Shown here: in pieces, positions 1-11,789 of the stretch
Numbering within the stretch: the stretch's first letter is position 1
Layout of the letters: every line of letters starts with the position of its first letter
DNA from: Artemia franciscana
Taxonomy: Eukaryota > Arthropoda > Branchiopoda > Anostraca > Artemiidae
NCBI RefSeq assembly: GCF_032884065.1
Contig: NC_088872.1
Span: forward strand, 37,493,132-37,557,131
Direction of reading: 5' to 3'
DNA: 64,000 nt
Position numbers and translations under genes: made by a program
Notes under the pieces: model-generated
What the model saw: only the letters and a program-made list of their open reading frames with translations
Told to the model about the DNA's origin: nothing
Databases searched by the model: none

Positions 1-132
1 TTTTAAACGCAAATGTCTTAGCAAAATTTAATCTGGTTCCATTTTGAAGTTATCATGACAGATCAAGAAACTGATGGAATATTTCAAGGGTGTTTCTTCA
101 CTCTTGTTTGACTTATTGCACTTGGTATTTTA

Positions 133-268
133 TTTATTTAAGAATTAACGACGCTTCTTGACTACTAAGGTCCTTGCGTCGGCCCTGCAGTGCATTCCTG
201 CAGCGTGATTCGATCTCTGGGTCCCGTATTACCAAGCTAAGGTCAAATCCACTGCGCCACCACAGGAC
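133..268 (-). mobile_element. tRNA-derived SINE with target-site duplication
   Basis: Read on the minus strand, the head carries a perfect Pol III A box (TGGCGCAGTGG) and a weaker B box (AGATCGAATCA), followed by a body and a short TAAA-type tail. The unit is flanked by 12-bp direct repeats at 121-132 and 269-280 that differ at one base, which fits target-primed insertion. A second copy of the same family lies at 24712-24840 on the plus strand and shares the head, a stretch reading TAGTAATACGGG or similar, and the tail motif CCTTAGTAGTCAAGAAG. SINEs of this kind are copied by a partner LINE; which one is not shown here. Confidence 0.75.
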
Positions 269-315
269 CTTGGTATCTTATACTTAGCCATGTTTCTTGT
301 TTAAATTTGCACGCG

Positions 316-317
<2 letters not shown>

Positions 318-408
<91 letters not shown>
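318..408. repeat. (TA)n microsatellite
   Basis: Pure TA dinucleotide array of about 91 bp. It runs straight into a Helitron-like 5' end (GTTGTCTGTCTGTGG), so it may be an expansion of the TATATATA stretch that normally starts these Helitrons. Confidence 0.95.
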
Positions 409-411
<3 letters not shown>

Positions 412-902
412 GTCTGTCTGTGGATGTGTCAGGTGACGTCACCTGAAAAAACTGGATCAGGTGACGTCAAAACTGAAAAAACTAAAAAAAGGCAAAAACT
501 ACAAAAAAAACTAAAAACTAATAAAAAAAATAAAAAAGCTAAAAANNNNNNNNNNNNNNNNNNNNNNNNNNNNNNNNNNNNNNNNNNNNNNNNNNNNNNN
601 NNNNNNNNNNNNNNNNNNNNNNNNNNNNNNNNNNNNNNNNNNNNNTAAGCTAAAATAAAGGTAAAAACCAATAAAAAACTAAAAAGAAAAAAAGGAAAAA
701 ACTAAAAAAAATTTTCATCTAAAAAACTAAAAAAAACTAAAAAAGGTAAAAACTAAAAGAACTAAAAAAGAAAAAAATAAATGACGAAACTCAAAGAGAA
801 AGCGACCAGGACAAAAGGAATGTTCGATTAGCAATCAACAAAGCACCGGGACACAGGGAGTATAAATGACGACCAGGACATAAGTAAAAAAAAAAAAAAC
901 TA
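409..902 (+). mobile_element. Broken Helitron 5' portion, no 3' terminus
   Basis: Starts like the 5' end of the neighbouring Helitrons (GTTGTCTGTCTG, then the palindrome CAGGTGACGTCACCTG at 430-445) and continues into A-rich AACTAAAAA filler and a copy of the TGACGACCAGGACA minisatellite. It has no GC-rich hairpin or CTAG end before unit A begins at 903. Part of it is hidden by the assembly gap. Confidence 0.6.
546..645. other. Assembly gap of 100 N
   Basis: One hundred unknown bases inside A-rich Helitron filler. The round length suggests a scaffold gap of unknown true size. Confidence 0.99.
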
Positions 903-1789
903 TCTATATATATAAAAATAAGTTGTCTGTGGATCTGTGGATCGTGGATCAGGTGACGTCACCTGAAAAAACTGGATCAGGTGACGTCAAAACTGAAAAA
1001 ACTAAAAAAGGCAAAAACTACAAAAAAAACTAAAAACTAATAAAAAAAATAAAAAAGCTAAAAACTAAAAAAACTAAAAAAAGGCAAAAACTACAAAAAA
1101 AACTAAAAACTAATAAAAAAGCTAAAAAACTAAAAAAACTAAAAAAAAAGGCAAAAACTACAAAAAAAACTAAAAACTAATAAAAAAAATAAAAAAGCTA
1201 AAAAACTAAAAAAACTAAAAAAACTAAAAAAAGGTAAAAAACTAAAAAAACTAAAAACTAAAAAAAACTAAAAAAAGGAAAAAACTGAAAAATAAGCTAA
1301 AATAAAGGTAAAAACCAATAAAAAACTAAAAAAAAAACTGAAAAAACTAAAAAAAGGCAAAAAACTACAAAAAAACTAAAAACTAATAAAAAAAGTAAAA
1401 AAGCTAAAAAAATAAAAAAAATAAAAAAACTAAAAAAAGGTAAAAAACTAAAAAAAATAAAAAATAAAAAAAAACTAAAAAAAGGAAAAAACTGAAAAAT
1501 AAGCTAACATAAAGGTAAAAACCAATAAAAAACTAAAAAGAAAAAAAGGAAAAAACTAAAAAAAATTTTCATCTAAAAAACTAAAAAAAACTAAAAAAGG
1601 TAAAAACTAAAAGAACTAAAAAAGAAAAAAATAAATGACGACACTCAAAGAGAAAGCGACCAGGACAAAAGGAATGTTCGATTAGCAATCAACAAAGCAC
1701 CGGGACACGGGGAGTATAAATGACGACCAGGACATAAGTAAAAAAAAAAATTAACAAAACTAAAAAGAAGGTAAAAACTACAAAAAAAC

Positions 1790-2310
1790 TAAAAAGAAAA
1801 AAAAACTAAAAACTAATAAAAAAACTAAAAAATCTAAAAATCTAAATAAACTAAAAAAGAAAAAAAAGGAAAAAAATAAAGGAGAAAAACAAAACTAAAA
1901 AACGAATGTATATACAGACCGGTACACCGGGATACAAATGACGACCGGGACACAGGGAATATAAATGACGACCGGGACACAGGGACACAACTACAACGGG
2001 GACACCGGGGGAAACAGGGGGATATAAATGACGACCGGGACAAAAAAACTAAAAAGAAAAAAAAACTAAAAACTAATAAAAAAACTAAAAAATCTAAAAA
2101 TCTAAATAAGCTAAAAAAGAAAAAAAAGGAAAAAAATAAAGGAGAAAAACAAAACTAAAAAACGAATGTATATACAGACCGGGACACCGGGATACAAATG
2201 ACGACCGGGACACAGGGAATATAAATGACGACCGGGACACAGGGACACAACTACAACGGGGACACCGGGGGAAACAGGGGGATGTAAATGACGACCGGGA
2301 CACCGGGACA
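1790..2310 (+). repeat. 260-bp tandem duplication inside Helitron A
   Basis: Two nearly identical 260-bp units, each made of A-rich filler followed by a block of GACGACCGGGACAC minisatellite. Equivalent positions are 1860 and 2120. The duplication is recent, with only a few differences between the units. Confidence 0.85.
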
Positions 2311-2317
2311 GGGAATG

Positions 2318-2515
2318 GTCGATTAGCAATCACCATCAACAAAGCTCAAGGGCAATCATTAGAATCATGAGGTATAGATCTGAATACAGATTGTTTTCCC
2401 ATGGACCATTATATGTTGCATGTTCAAGAGTCGGTAAACCTGACAATCTATTTTTATGCAAAGACAATGGGACAGCAAAGAATGTTGTATATTCGCAAGT
2501 TTTACGTAGTTAAAA

Positions 2516-2517
<2 letters not shown>
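2318..2517 (+). pseudogene. Relic of Helitron helicase C-terminus (unit A)
   Basis: Matches the last about 65 codons of the RepHel reading frame of unit C, including the helicase segment ITINKAQGQSLE and the VGKPDN region. It is interrupted by a stop and a shift of frame near the middle. Only the 3' end of the gene is present, directly before the TA array and the Helitron terminus. Confidence 0.8.

Positions 2518-2607
<90 letters not shown>
2518..2607. repeat. (TA)n array in Helitron A
   Basis: About 90 bp of TA repeats between the helicase relic and TCTATATTCACAGGTGGG. Units B and C have only a few TA steps at the same place, so this is a local expansion. Confidence 0.95.
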
Positions 2608-2609
<2 letters not shown>

Positions 2610-2696
2610 ATATTCACAGGTGGGACATAGGGACACAACTACAATGGCGCGTAACTATTATGGCGCGTAACGACTTACGCGCGCGGGGGGGCTTGG

Positions 2697-2764
2697 GGGG
2701 GGGGCGCGAAGCGCCCCCACCAACTAGGTGTTGGGGTGGCGCGAAGCGCCACCCCAACAGCTAG
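2697..2764 (+). other. Doubled Helitron 3' terminus (unit A)
   Basis: Two successive hairpins built on GCGCGAAGCGC, each followed by a CTAG (first at about 2725, second at 2761-2764). Helitrons end in CTRR preceded by a short hairpin. Here the signal occurs twice, about 40 bp apart. Confidence 0.75.
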
Positions 2765-5700
2765 TATATATATATGTGTCTGTCAGGTGACGTCATGTTT
2801 GTGTGTTGACTGACGTCATGAAGTTAGTTGTCGTCATTTTTGTTATGACGGTGACTTCATTAAAGATATTTAAGACATGCGTTCACGTAGAAATCTATTA
2901 ATGTTTAACTTTAAAATGACTGATGAACTTACAATGGCAACAGCCGAGGAAGATGCTCAAAGAGTCTATGCCAAAAAACTTGCTGCTGATAGAGAAAGTC
3001 AGAAAAGAAAGCGTGCCGAGGAATCAAAAGAACAGCAAGGAAACAGGCTTGAGGCTGATAGAGAAAGAAAGAACAGAAAGCATGCCGAGGAACTACCAGA
3101 GCAACGCGAAAGCAGACTTGCTGCTAAAAGAGAAAGTGAAAAAAGAAGGCGCGCCGAGGAGCTACCAGAGCACCATGAAACCAGACTTGCTGCTAAAAGA
3201 GAAAGGGAAAAAAGAAGGCGTGCCGAGGAATCACAAGAACAGCAAGAAATCAGGCTTGCTGCTGATAGAGAAAGTAAGAAAAGAAAGCGTGCCGAGGAAT
3301 CAGAGCAACCTGAAAGTTATCGCCTGGCATTCAGGTACAGCCCAGTCGATGATTATAGCTTGAGTAGATGTGTTCAAATCGGGACTATGTCTAAAATTTG
3401 TCCCTATTGCAAGGCCTTGAAATTCAATGGTGAAACAATGGGAATGTGTTGCGCCTCAGGAAAAGTTAAACTTCCTCTATTGGCTGCACCACCACAGCCA
3501 TTGAAGACTTTCCTTACTGGAACTACGTCAGAATCTAAGCGTTTTTTGTCACAAATCAGAAAATATAACTCATGTTTCCAAATGACGTCGTTTGGAGCCC
3601 AAATCGAAAATCCAGATCAATTTATGTCTACTTTCAAAGTAAAAGGGCAAATTTATCATTATTCCTATAAACTAATGATTCGGCAGGATGAAGAAAATTA
3701 TATTTTAAAATGCCGTGAATTGTTTCACCAATTCGTCGTTGATATGTATGCTAAAATTGAATCAGAACGTTTGCTATATATCCGCCTGAATCAGACCAAG
3801 CTCCGCTCTGAACAATACATTCATTTGCGAGATGCAGTTATAAATGACGGTAATACCACAAACGTTGGAAGATTAACAATTTTACCTTCGTCATATGCTG
3901 GCAGTCCCCGTCATATGCATGAATATGCTCAAGATGCTATTGCGTATGTTTGTCTCTATGGTCGTCCAGATTTATTTATTACATTTACATGTAATCAATA
4001 TTGGGAAGAGATACTGCAGCTTTTACTTCAAGGACAATCGGCGGTTCATAGACATGACATTACGGCCCGTGTCTTCCGGCAAAAGTTGTAATCACTGATA
4101 AACTACATAGAAAAACTTGAAGTGTTTGGGTTAGTGCGATGCTGGATGTACTCAGTGGAATGGCAAAAACGAGGTTTGTCACAGGCACATATACTAATCT
4201 GGCTACATAAAAAAATTACTTCGAACGAAATTGATGATGTGATTTCCGCTGAAATACCTGATGAAAATGTCGATAAGGGGTTACATGATATTATTGTAAA
4301 AAATATGATACATGGACCTTGCGGTGCACTGAACGAAAATTCACCATGTATGGCCAAAGGAAGGTGCACAAAGCAATATCCTCGACTTTTAGTATCCAAC
4401 ACAATTAGTGGCAATGATGGTTACCCACAATATAGAAGAAGATCTATTGAAGATGGCGGTAAAACAGCAATAATAAAGAAGCGTAACGGTACCACCATCG
4501 AAGTAGATAACCAGTGGGTTGTTCCATATTCCCCATTATTATCAAAAACATTTAATGCACACATAAACGTTGAATACTGTAACTCCGTAAAGGCAATCAA
4601 ATACATATGTAAATACGTCAACAAAGGCAGTGACATGGCAGTTTTTGGCTTGTAGCCCGTAATCAAAGATATCGACGAAATCGTACAATATCAGGCTGGA
4701 AGATACATAAGCAGTAATGAAGCTGTTTGGCGATTTCTTTCATTTCCGATACATGAACGTAGTTCCAGCTGTTGTTCACTTAGCGGTACATTTACAGAAT
4801 GGTCAACGTGTTTATTTCTCGGAAACCAACGTGCAACAAAGAGCCCTGAATCCACCGGATACAAAGTTAACCGCTTTCTTTTCGCTTTGCAAAAATGATT
4901 CTTTTGCAAAAAAACTGCTGTATACTGAAGTGCCTTCGTATTACACGTGGAATACTAAAAATAAAGTATTTGAACGTCGAAAACAGGGTAAGTCAGTCGA
5001 CGGCCAACCTACCATCTTCAAAGATACCACGATAGGAAGACTACACCGTTCACCCCAATCAACATGAATGCTTCTTTCTACGCCTCCTTTTGGTGAATGT
5101 ACCCGGTCCGACATCCTTTGAGTATTTGAGAACTGTAAATGGTACTATACATGACACTTACCGTAGTGCATGCCAAGCTCTGAATTTATTGGAGAATGAC
5201 CAACACTGAGATAACTGCATCAATGACGCGTGCGAAACGTCAACCCCAAGTCAAATTCGTGCATTGTTTGGCATCATTTTAACAACTTGCTCTCCATCAG
5301 CTCCTACAGAGTTATGGGAAAAATATAAGTCAAAAATGTCCGAAGATATACTCCATCGAAAACAGTTAGAGACGTCAGATATGACTTTTGATTTTACATC
5401 AGAAATTTATAACTACACTTTAGTTATTATAGAAGATTTGTGCGTACATATGGCAAACAAACCTCTTCAGGATTTGGGAATGCCTTCACCTAACCGTATC
5501 GCTGCTGTTTCGACATGTGTAGAGTTGGATCGTGAACAAAGTTACAGTACGAGTGATCTATTGTCGTATGTACAAAATAACATTTTATGATACGATAATT
5601 TATTGTGTCGATAACAACGTTGGAGAAATTTTCTTTTTGGATGCGCCAGGAGGTACTGGTAAAACGTTTGTGATAAAACTGATTCTGGCATCAATTCGAT

Positions 5701-6961
5701 CAAAAAATGATATAACGTTGGCAATTGCGTCGTCCGGAATAGCCGCAACATTGCTGCCTGGTGGAAGAACTGCTCAATCCGCTTTGAAATTGCCTCTGAA
5801 TTTGCATTCTACAGAAACTCCCACGTGCAATATTTCCAAATCATCTGGGATGGGTAAAGTATTGCATCAATGCAATTGCTGGCAATTGGAAACGGAAAGC
5901 TCCCAGTAGACTCAATTTCAGGACGTATACAACTACCTGCTGATTTCTGTAATTTAGTGACGTCCAAAAATGAATTGATTGAAAAAGTATTTCCGAATAT
6001 TCTAAAAAATTATAAAAATAATAAATGGCTAAGTGAAAGAGCGATTCTCGCACCCTAAAATATAGACGTCCACGAAATCAACAATATTGTTTTGACCAAG
6101 ATTCGAGACCAGGCAGTCCTTTACAAGTCAGTCGACACAGTTTTGGAACCAAATGAAGCGGTTAATTATCCATCTGAATTTTTAAATTCCGTGGATCTTT
6201 CAGGGTTTCCACCAAACGTGCTACAACTAAAAATAGGCGTACCAATAATACTTTTAAGAAATATCAACCCACCAAAACTTTGCAATGGCACGCGACTTGC
6301 CGTAAAAAAAAAACAATGGAAAACCTAATAGAGGCCACAATCTTGACAAGGCCTTTTGAGGGTGAGGCTGTTCTTATTCCTTGCATTCCCATGATTCCAA
6401 CGGATCTGCCTTTTCAATTTAAAAGATTGCAAATCCCATATTCGATTAGCATTTGCAATCACCATTAACAAAGCTCAAGGTCAATCATTAGAAAAATGTG
6501 GTATAGATCTTAATACTGATTGTTTTTCCCATGGACAATTGTACGTTGCATGTTCGAGGGTCGGTAAACCTGACAATCTATTTATATGCAGCGACAATTG
6601 GACAGCGAAGAATGTTGTATATTCGCAAGTTTGACGCAGTTAATTTGTATTGTATCTATCTATCTATCTATCTGTATAAAAACGAGTTGTGTGTATGCAT
6701 GTTTGTTTGTTTGTTAAAGGAGCGTTTGCATATGACGTCATTATTAGTACATACGGCTTTGTATATGCACAGACAATGGGAAAGCCAAGAATGTTGTATA
6801 TTCGCAATTTTTACGTAGTTTGAAACACATATATAAATCTATCTATATTCACAGGTGGGACACAGGGACACAACTACAATGGTGCGTAACTAATATGGCG
6901 CGTAACGACTTACGCGCGCGGGGGGGCTTGGGAGGGCGCGAAGCGCCCCACCAACAGCTAG
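2765..6961 (+). mobile_element. Helitron unit B, decayed autonomous copy
   Basis: Joined without a gap to unit A at its 5' side and unit C at its 3' side; ends CTAG at 6958-6961 with a single GC hairpin. The 5' leader has TGACGTCA boxes at 2788-2795 and 2811-2818 and an altered third box (TGACTTCA) near 2852. The coding region closely resembles unit C but is shortened by internal deletions. A TCTA microsatellite at 6655-6672 precedes a second, short Helitron-like tail. Confidence 0.85.
2877..6632 (+). pseudogene. Helitron Rep-helicase, decayed copy (unit B)
   Basis: Same gene as in unit C: 23-residue charged repeats (five units here, six in C), the CPYC zinc-like motif, Rep domain, and PIF1-type helicase with the Walker A DAPGGTGKT. 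Compared with C it lacks about 510 bp before the RLMIRQDEENY region, a short stretch near 5588 and about 310 bp after the Walker A domain near 5875, which removes the Walker B region. It also has stop codons, including one ending the first open frame at 4091, and the catalytic HAH of the Rep site reads QAH. The encoded enzyme cannot be active. Confidence 0.85.
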
Positions 6962-7013
6962 TCTATATATATAAAAATAAGTTGTCTGTCTGTGTGTCTG
7001 TCTGTCTGTCAGG

Positions 7014-7085
7014 TGACGTCATGTTTCTTTGTTGACTGACGTCATCAAGTTTGTTGTCGTCATTTTTGCTACGACGGTGACGTCA
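7014..7085 (+). promoter_or_regulatory. Three TGACGTCA boxes in the Helitron leader
   Basis: Perfect 8-bp CRE/ATF-type palindromes at 7014-7021, 7037-7044 and 7078-7085, within 115 bp of the RepHel start codon. Units B, D and E keep one to two of them. Animal CREB/ATF proteins bind this sequence; use as a promoter here is inference. The boxes could equally be sites read by the Rep protein. Confidence 0.5.
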
Positions 7086-7126
7086 TTCAAGATATTTAAG
7101 ACATATGTTCACGTAGAAATCTATTA

Positions 7127-10100
7127 ATGTTTAAGTTTAAAATGACTGATGAACTTACAATGGCAAAAGCCGATGAAGATGCTCAAAGAGTCGATGCCAA
7201 AAAACTTGCTGCTGATAGAGAAAGTCAGAAAAGAAAGCGTGCCGAGGAATCAAAAGAACAGCAAGGAAACAGGCTTGAGGCTGATAGAGAAAGAAAGAAC
7301 AGAAAGCGTGCCGAGGAATCAAAAGAACAGCAAGGAAACAGGCTTGAGGCTGATAGAGAAAGAAAGAACAGAAAGCGTGCCGAGGAACTACCAGAGCAAC
7401 GCGGAAGCAGACTTGCTGCTAAAAGAGAAAGTGAAAAAAGAAGGCGTGCCGAGGAATTACAAGAACAGCAAGAAATCAGGCTTGCTGCTGATAGAGAAAG
7501 TAAGAAAAGAAAGCGTGCTGAGGAATCACAAGAACAGCAAGAAATCAGGCTTGCTGCTGATAGAGAAAGTAAGAAAAGAAAGCGTGCCGAGGAATCAGAG
7601 CAACCTGAAAGTTATCGCCTGGCATTCAGGTACAACCCAGTCGATGATTATAGCTTGAGTAGATGTGTTCAAATCGGGACAATGTCTAAAATTTGTCCCT
7701 ATTGCAAGGCCTTGAAATTCAATGGTGAAACAATGGGAATGTGTTGCGCCTCAGGAAAAGTTAAACTTCCTCTATTGGCTGCACCACCAGAGCCATTGAA
7801 GACTTTCCTTACTGGAACTACGTCAGAATCTAAGCGTTTTTTGTCACAAATCAGAAAATACAACTCATGTTTCCAAATGACGTCGTTTGGAGCCCAAATC
7901 GAAAATCCAGATCAATTTATGTCTATTTTCAAAGTAAAAGGGCAAATTTATTTTAGAGCAGGGTCCCTTCTACCATTCTCAGGCGAGAATCATAAATTTT
8001 TACAATTGTACTTCATCAGTGATAGAAATTCTGAATTGAATGCACGTTGCGAAATTTCTCCCAACGTTGAAAGGACAATCGTTTCCCAATTGCAACATCT
8101 TTTCCACGAAAATAATAATTTAGTGCGTCTGTTCAAAACAGCCATCGATTTGATGCCTACTGATACGCATAAAATTGTTATTTCCGCTGACAAAACGCCT
8201 CCTGGCCAACATGTGCGTAGATACAATGCTCCAATTATCGACGAAGTGGCAATCGTTATGGTCGGTGATCAGTTTTTACCTCGAGATATTATTCTTCATA
8301 AGCGAAACGCTCAGTTGTTAAGAATTGCTGAAACTCATCGATGCTACGATGCCCTACAATATCCTATCATTTTTTGGGATGGAGCCGACGGCTATCACTT
8401 TAATATTAAATTGATGAATCCAGCCACTAACAAAGAAATGAATAAGAAATGCAGTGCAATGCATTATTATTCCTATAGACTAATGATTCGGCAGGATGAA
8501 GAAAATTATATTTTAAAATGCCGTGAATTGTTTCACCAATTTGTCGTTGATATGTATGCTAAAATTGAATCAGAACGTTTGCTATATATCCGCCTGAATC
8601 AGACCAAGCTCCGCTCTGAACAATACATTCATTTGCGAGATGCAGTTATAAATGACGGTAATACCACAAACGTTGGAAGATTAACAATTTAACCTTCGTC
8701 ATATGCTGGCAGTCCCCGTCATATGCATGAATATGCTCAAGATGCTATTGCGTATGTTCGTCTCTATGGTCGTCCAGATTTATTTATTACATTTACATGT
8801 AATCAATCTTGGGACGAGATACTGCAGCTTTTACTTCAAGGACAATCGGCGGTTCATAGGCATGACATTACGGCCCGTGTCTTCCGGCAAAAGTTGAAAT
8901 CACTGATAAACTACATAGTAAAACTTGAAGTGTTTGGGTCAGTGCGATGCTGGATGTACTCAGTGGAATGGCAAAAACGAGGTTTGCCACACGCACATAT
9001 ACTAATCTGGCTACATAAAAAAATTACTTCGAACGAAATTGATGATGTGATTTCCGCTGAAATACCTGATAAAAATGTCGATAAGGGGTTACATGATATT
9101 ATTGTAAAAAATATGATACATGGACCTTGCGGTGCACTGAACGAAAATTCACCATGTATGGCCAAAGGAAGGTGCACAAAGCAATATCCTCGACTTTTAG
9201 TATCAAACACAATTACTGGCAATGATGGTTACCCACAATATAGAAGAAGATCTACTGAAGATGGCGGTAAAACAGCAATAATAAAGAAGCGTAACGGTAC
9301 CACCATCGAAGTAGGTAACCAGTGGGTTGTTCCATATTCCCCATTATTATCAAAAACATTTAATGCACACATAAACGTTGAATACTGTAACTCCGTAAAG
9401 GCAATCAAATACATATGTAAATACGTCAACAAAGGCAGTGACATGGCAGTTTTTGGCTTGCAGCCCGAAATCAAAGATTTCGACGAAATCGTACAATATC
9501 AGGCTGGAAGATACATAAGCAGTAATGAAGCTGTTTGGCAAATTCTTTCATTTCCGATACATGAACGTAGTCCAGCTGTTGTTCACTTAGCGGTACATTT
9601 AAAGAATGGTCAACGTGTTTATTTCACGGAAACCAACGTGCAACAAAGAGTCCTGAATCCACCGGATACAACATTAACAGCTTTTTTTTCGCTTTGCAAA
9701 AATGATTCTTTTGCAAAAAAACTGCTGTATACTGAAGTGCCTTCGTATTACACGTGGAATACTAAAAATAAGGTATTTGAACGTCGAAAACAGGGTAAGT
9801 CAGTCGACGGCCAACCTACCATCTTCAAAGATACCATGATAGGAAGACTCTATACCGTTCACCCCAATCAACATGAATGCTTCTTTCTACGCCTGCTTTT
9901 GGTGAATGTACCCGGTCCGACATCCTTTGAGTATTTGAGAACTGTAAACGGTACTATTCATGACACTTACCGTAGTGCATGCCAAGCTCTGAATTTATTG
10001 GAGAATGACCAACACTGGGATAACTGCATCAATGACGCGTGCGAAACGTCAACCCCAAGTCAAATTCGTGCATTGTTTGGCATCATTTTAACAACTTGCT

Positions 10101-11770
10101 CTCCATCAGCTCCTACAGAGTTATGGGAAAAATATAAGTCAAAAATGTCCGAAGATATACTCCATCGAAAACAGTTAGAGACGTCAGATATGACTTTTGA
10201 TTTTACATCAGAAATTTATAACTACACTTTAGTTATTATAGAAGATTTGTGCGTACATATGGCAAACAAACCTCTTCAGGTTTTGGGAATGCCTTCACCT
10301 AACCGTATCGCTGCTGTTTCGACATGTGTAGAATTGGATCGTGAACAAAGTTACAGTACGAGTGATCTATTGTCGTATGTACAAAATAACATTTCCAAGT
10401 TAACGTCGGAACAAAAAGACATTTATGATACGATAATGCATTGTGTCGATAACAACGTTGGAGAAATTTTCTTTTTGGATGCGCCAGGAGGTACTGGTAA
10501 AACATTTGTGATAAAACTGATTCTGGCATCAATTCGATCAAAAAATGATATAGCGTTGGCAATTGCGTCGTCCGGAATAGCCGCAACATTGCTGCCTGGT
10601 GGAAGAACTGCTTATTCCGCTTTGAAGTTGCCTCTGAATTTGCATTCTACAGAAACTCCCACGTGCAATATTTCCAAATCATCTGGGATGGGTAAAGTAT
10701 TGCAGCAATGCAAACTTATTATTTGGGATGAGTGCACAATGGCACACAAAAAATCGCTCGAGGCTCTGGATCAATGCTTGAAAGATTTGAGAGGGAAGTC
10801 GAAACCCTTTGGCAGCACATTAATATTGCTTGCGGGAGATTTCAGGCAAACATTACCTATAATACCTAGATCAACTCCTGCAGACGAAATGAATGCTTGC
10901 CTGAAAAATTCTAATTTATGGACACACGTAAAAATATTAAAATTAACTACAAATATGCGTGTCCGATTGCAAAACGATGACTCTGGTCAAACATTTTCAG
11001 ATCAATTGCTGGCAATTGGAAACGGAAAGCTCCCAGTAGACTCAATTTCAGGACGTATACAACTACCTGCTGATTTCTGTAATTTAGTGACGTCCAAAAA
11101 TGAATTGATTGAAAAAGTATTTCCGAATATTCTAAAAAATTATAAAAATAATAAATGGCTAAGTGAAAGAGCGATTCTCGCACCCAAAAATATAGACGTC
11201 CACGAAATCAACAATATTGTTTTGACCAAGATTCGAGACCAGGCAGTCCTTTACAAGTCAGTCGACACAGTTTTGGAACCAAATGAAGCGGTTAATTATC
11301 CATCTGAATTTTTAAATTCCATAGATCTTTCAGGGTTTCCACCACACGTGCTACAACTAAAAATAGGCGTACCAATAATACTTTTAAGAAATATAAACCC
11401 ACCAAAGCTTTGCAATGGCACTCGACTTGCCGTAAAAAAAACAATGGAAAACCTAATAGAGGCCACAATCTTGACAGGACCTTTTGAGGGTGAGGCTGTT
11501 CTTATTCCTCGCATTCCCATGATTCCAACGGATCTGCCTTTTCAATTTAAAAGATTGCAATTCCCAATTCGATTAGCATTTGCAATCACCATTAACAAAG
11601 CTCAAGGTCAATCATTAGAAAAATGTGGTATAGATCTTAATACTGATTGTTTTTCCCATGGACAATTGTGCGTTGCATGTTCGAGGGTCGGTAAACCTGA
11701 CAATCTATTTATATGCAGCGACAATTGGACAGCGAAGAATGTTGTATATTCGCAAGTTTTACGCAGTTAA
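7127..11770 (+). CDS. Helitron Rep-helicase (RepHel), one in-frame stop
   Basis: Encodes the single large protein of a Helitron, which nicks and joins DNA ends (Rep) and unwinds DNA (PIF1-type helicase) during rolling-circle transposition. In order: six 23-residue repeats rich in R, K and E (residues 28-165), a zinc-like CPYC...CC motif near 190, a Helitron_like_N domain with RLMIRQDEENY, the HUH motif as HAHILIWL near 621, the two-tyrosine site KYICKYVNKGSD near 761, Walker A DAPGGTGKT near 1118, Walker B IIWDE, GDFRQTLPI, and the final TINKAQGQSLE and VACSRVG motifs. The frame runs 1,548 codons with one TAA at 8690-8692, where copy B has TTA (Leu). A start at 7142 is also possible. This copy looks young. 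Confidence 0.9.
7208..7621 (+). repeat. 69-bp coding repeat, six units (23 residues each)
   Basis: Six tandem copies of a unit of the form A-A-D-R-E-S-x-K-R-K-R-A-E-E-S-x-E-Q-Q-x-x-R-L at the N-terminus of RepHel. Copy B has five units and unit E one. The pattern of alternating charge suggests a long single helix or coiled coil with nuclear-localisation-like basic clusters. Units two and three are almost identical in DNA, so the array still changes length. Confidence 0.85.
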
Positions 11771-11789
11771 TTTGTATTGCATCTATCTA

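Larger units (their letters stand above)
903..2764 (+). mobile_element. Helitron unit A, non-autonomous
   Basis: Begins TCTATATATATAAAAATAAG with the Helitron 5' TC and ends at CTAG (2761-2764) after GC-rich hairpins. Inside are the palindrome CAGGTGACGTCACCTG (950-965), about 850 bp of AACTAAAAA-type filler, GACGACCGGGACAC minisatellite, the last part of a helicase reading frame and a TA array. It has no Rep domain, so it could only move using proteins from an autonomous copy such as unit C. The stretch 712-890 of the preceding remnant recurs at about 1560-1745 inside this unit, offset by about 854 bp. Confidence 0.8.

Noticed and set aside
307-648. Open frames encoding long YIYIYI strings (also 2401-2670, 13652-14159, 17015-17325, 26549-26794)
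   Set aside because: They are translations of TA dinucleotide arrays with no protein signal on either side.
1834-2342. Minus-strand frames rich in SRSSF and VSRC repeats (also 13035-13452)
   Set aside because: They read through the GACGACCGGGACAC minisatellite and A-rich filler of the Helitrons; the apparent protein repeats follow the DNA repeat.
7149-7658. A 169-codon frame overlapping the start of RepHel
   Set aside because: It is the shadow of the 69-bp coding repeat in another frame. The frame with the Rep and helicase motifs is the real one.
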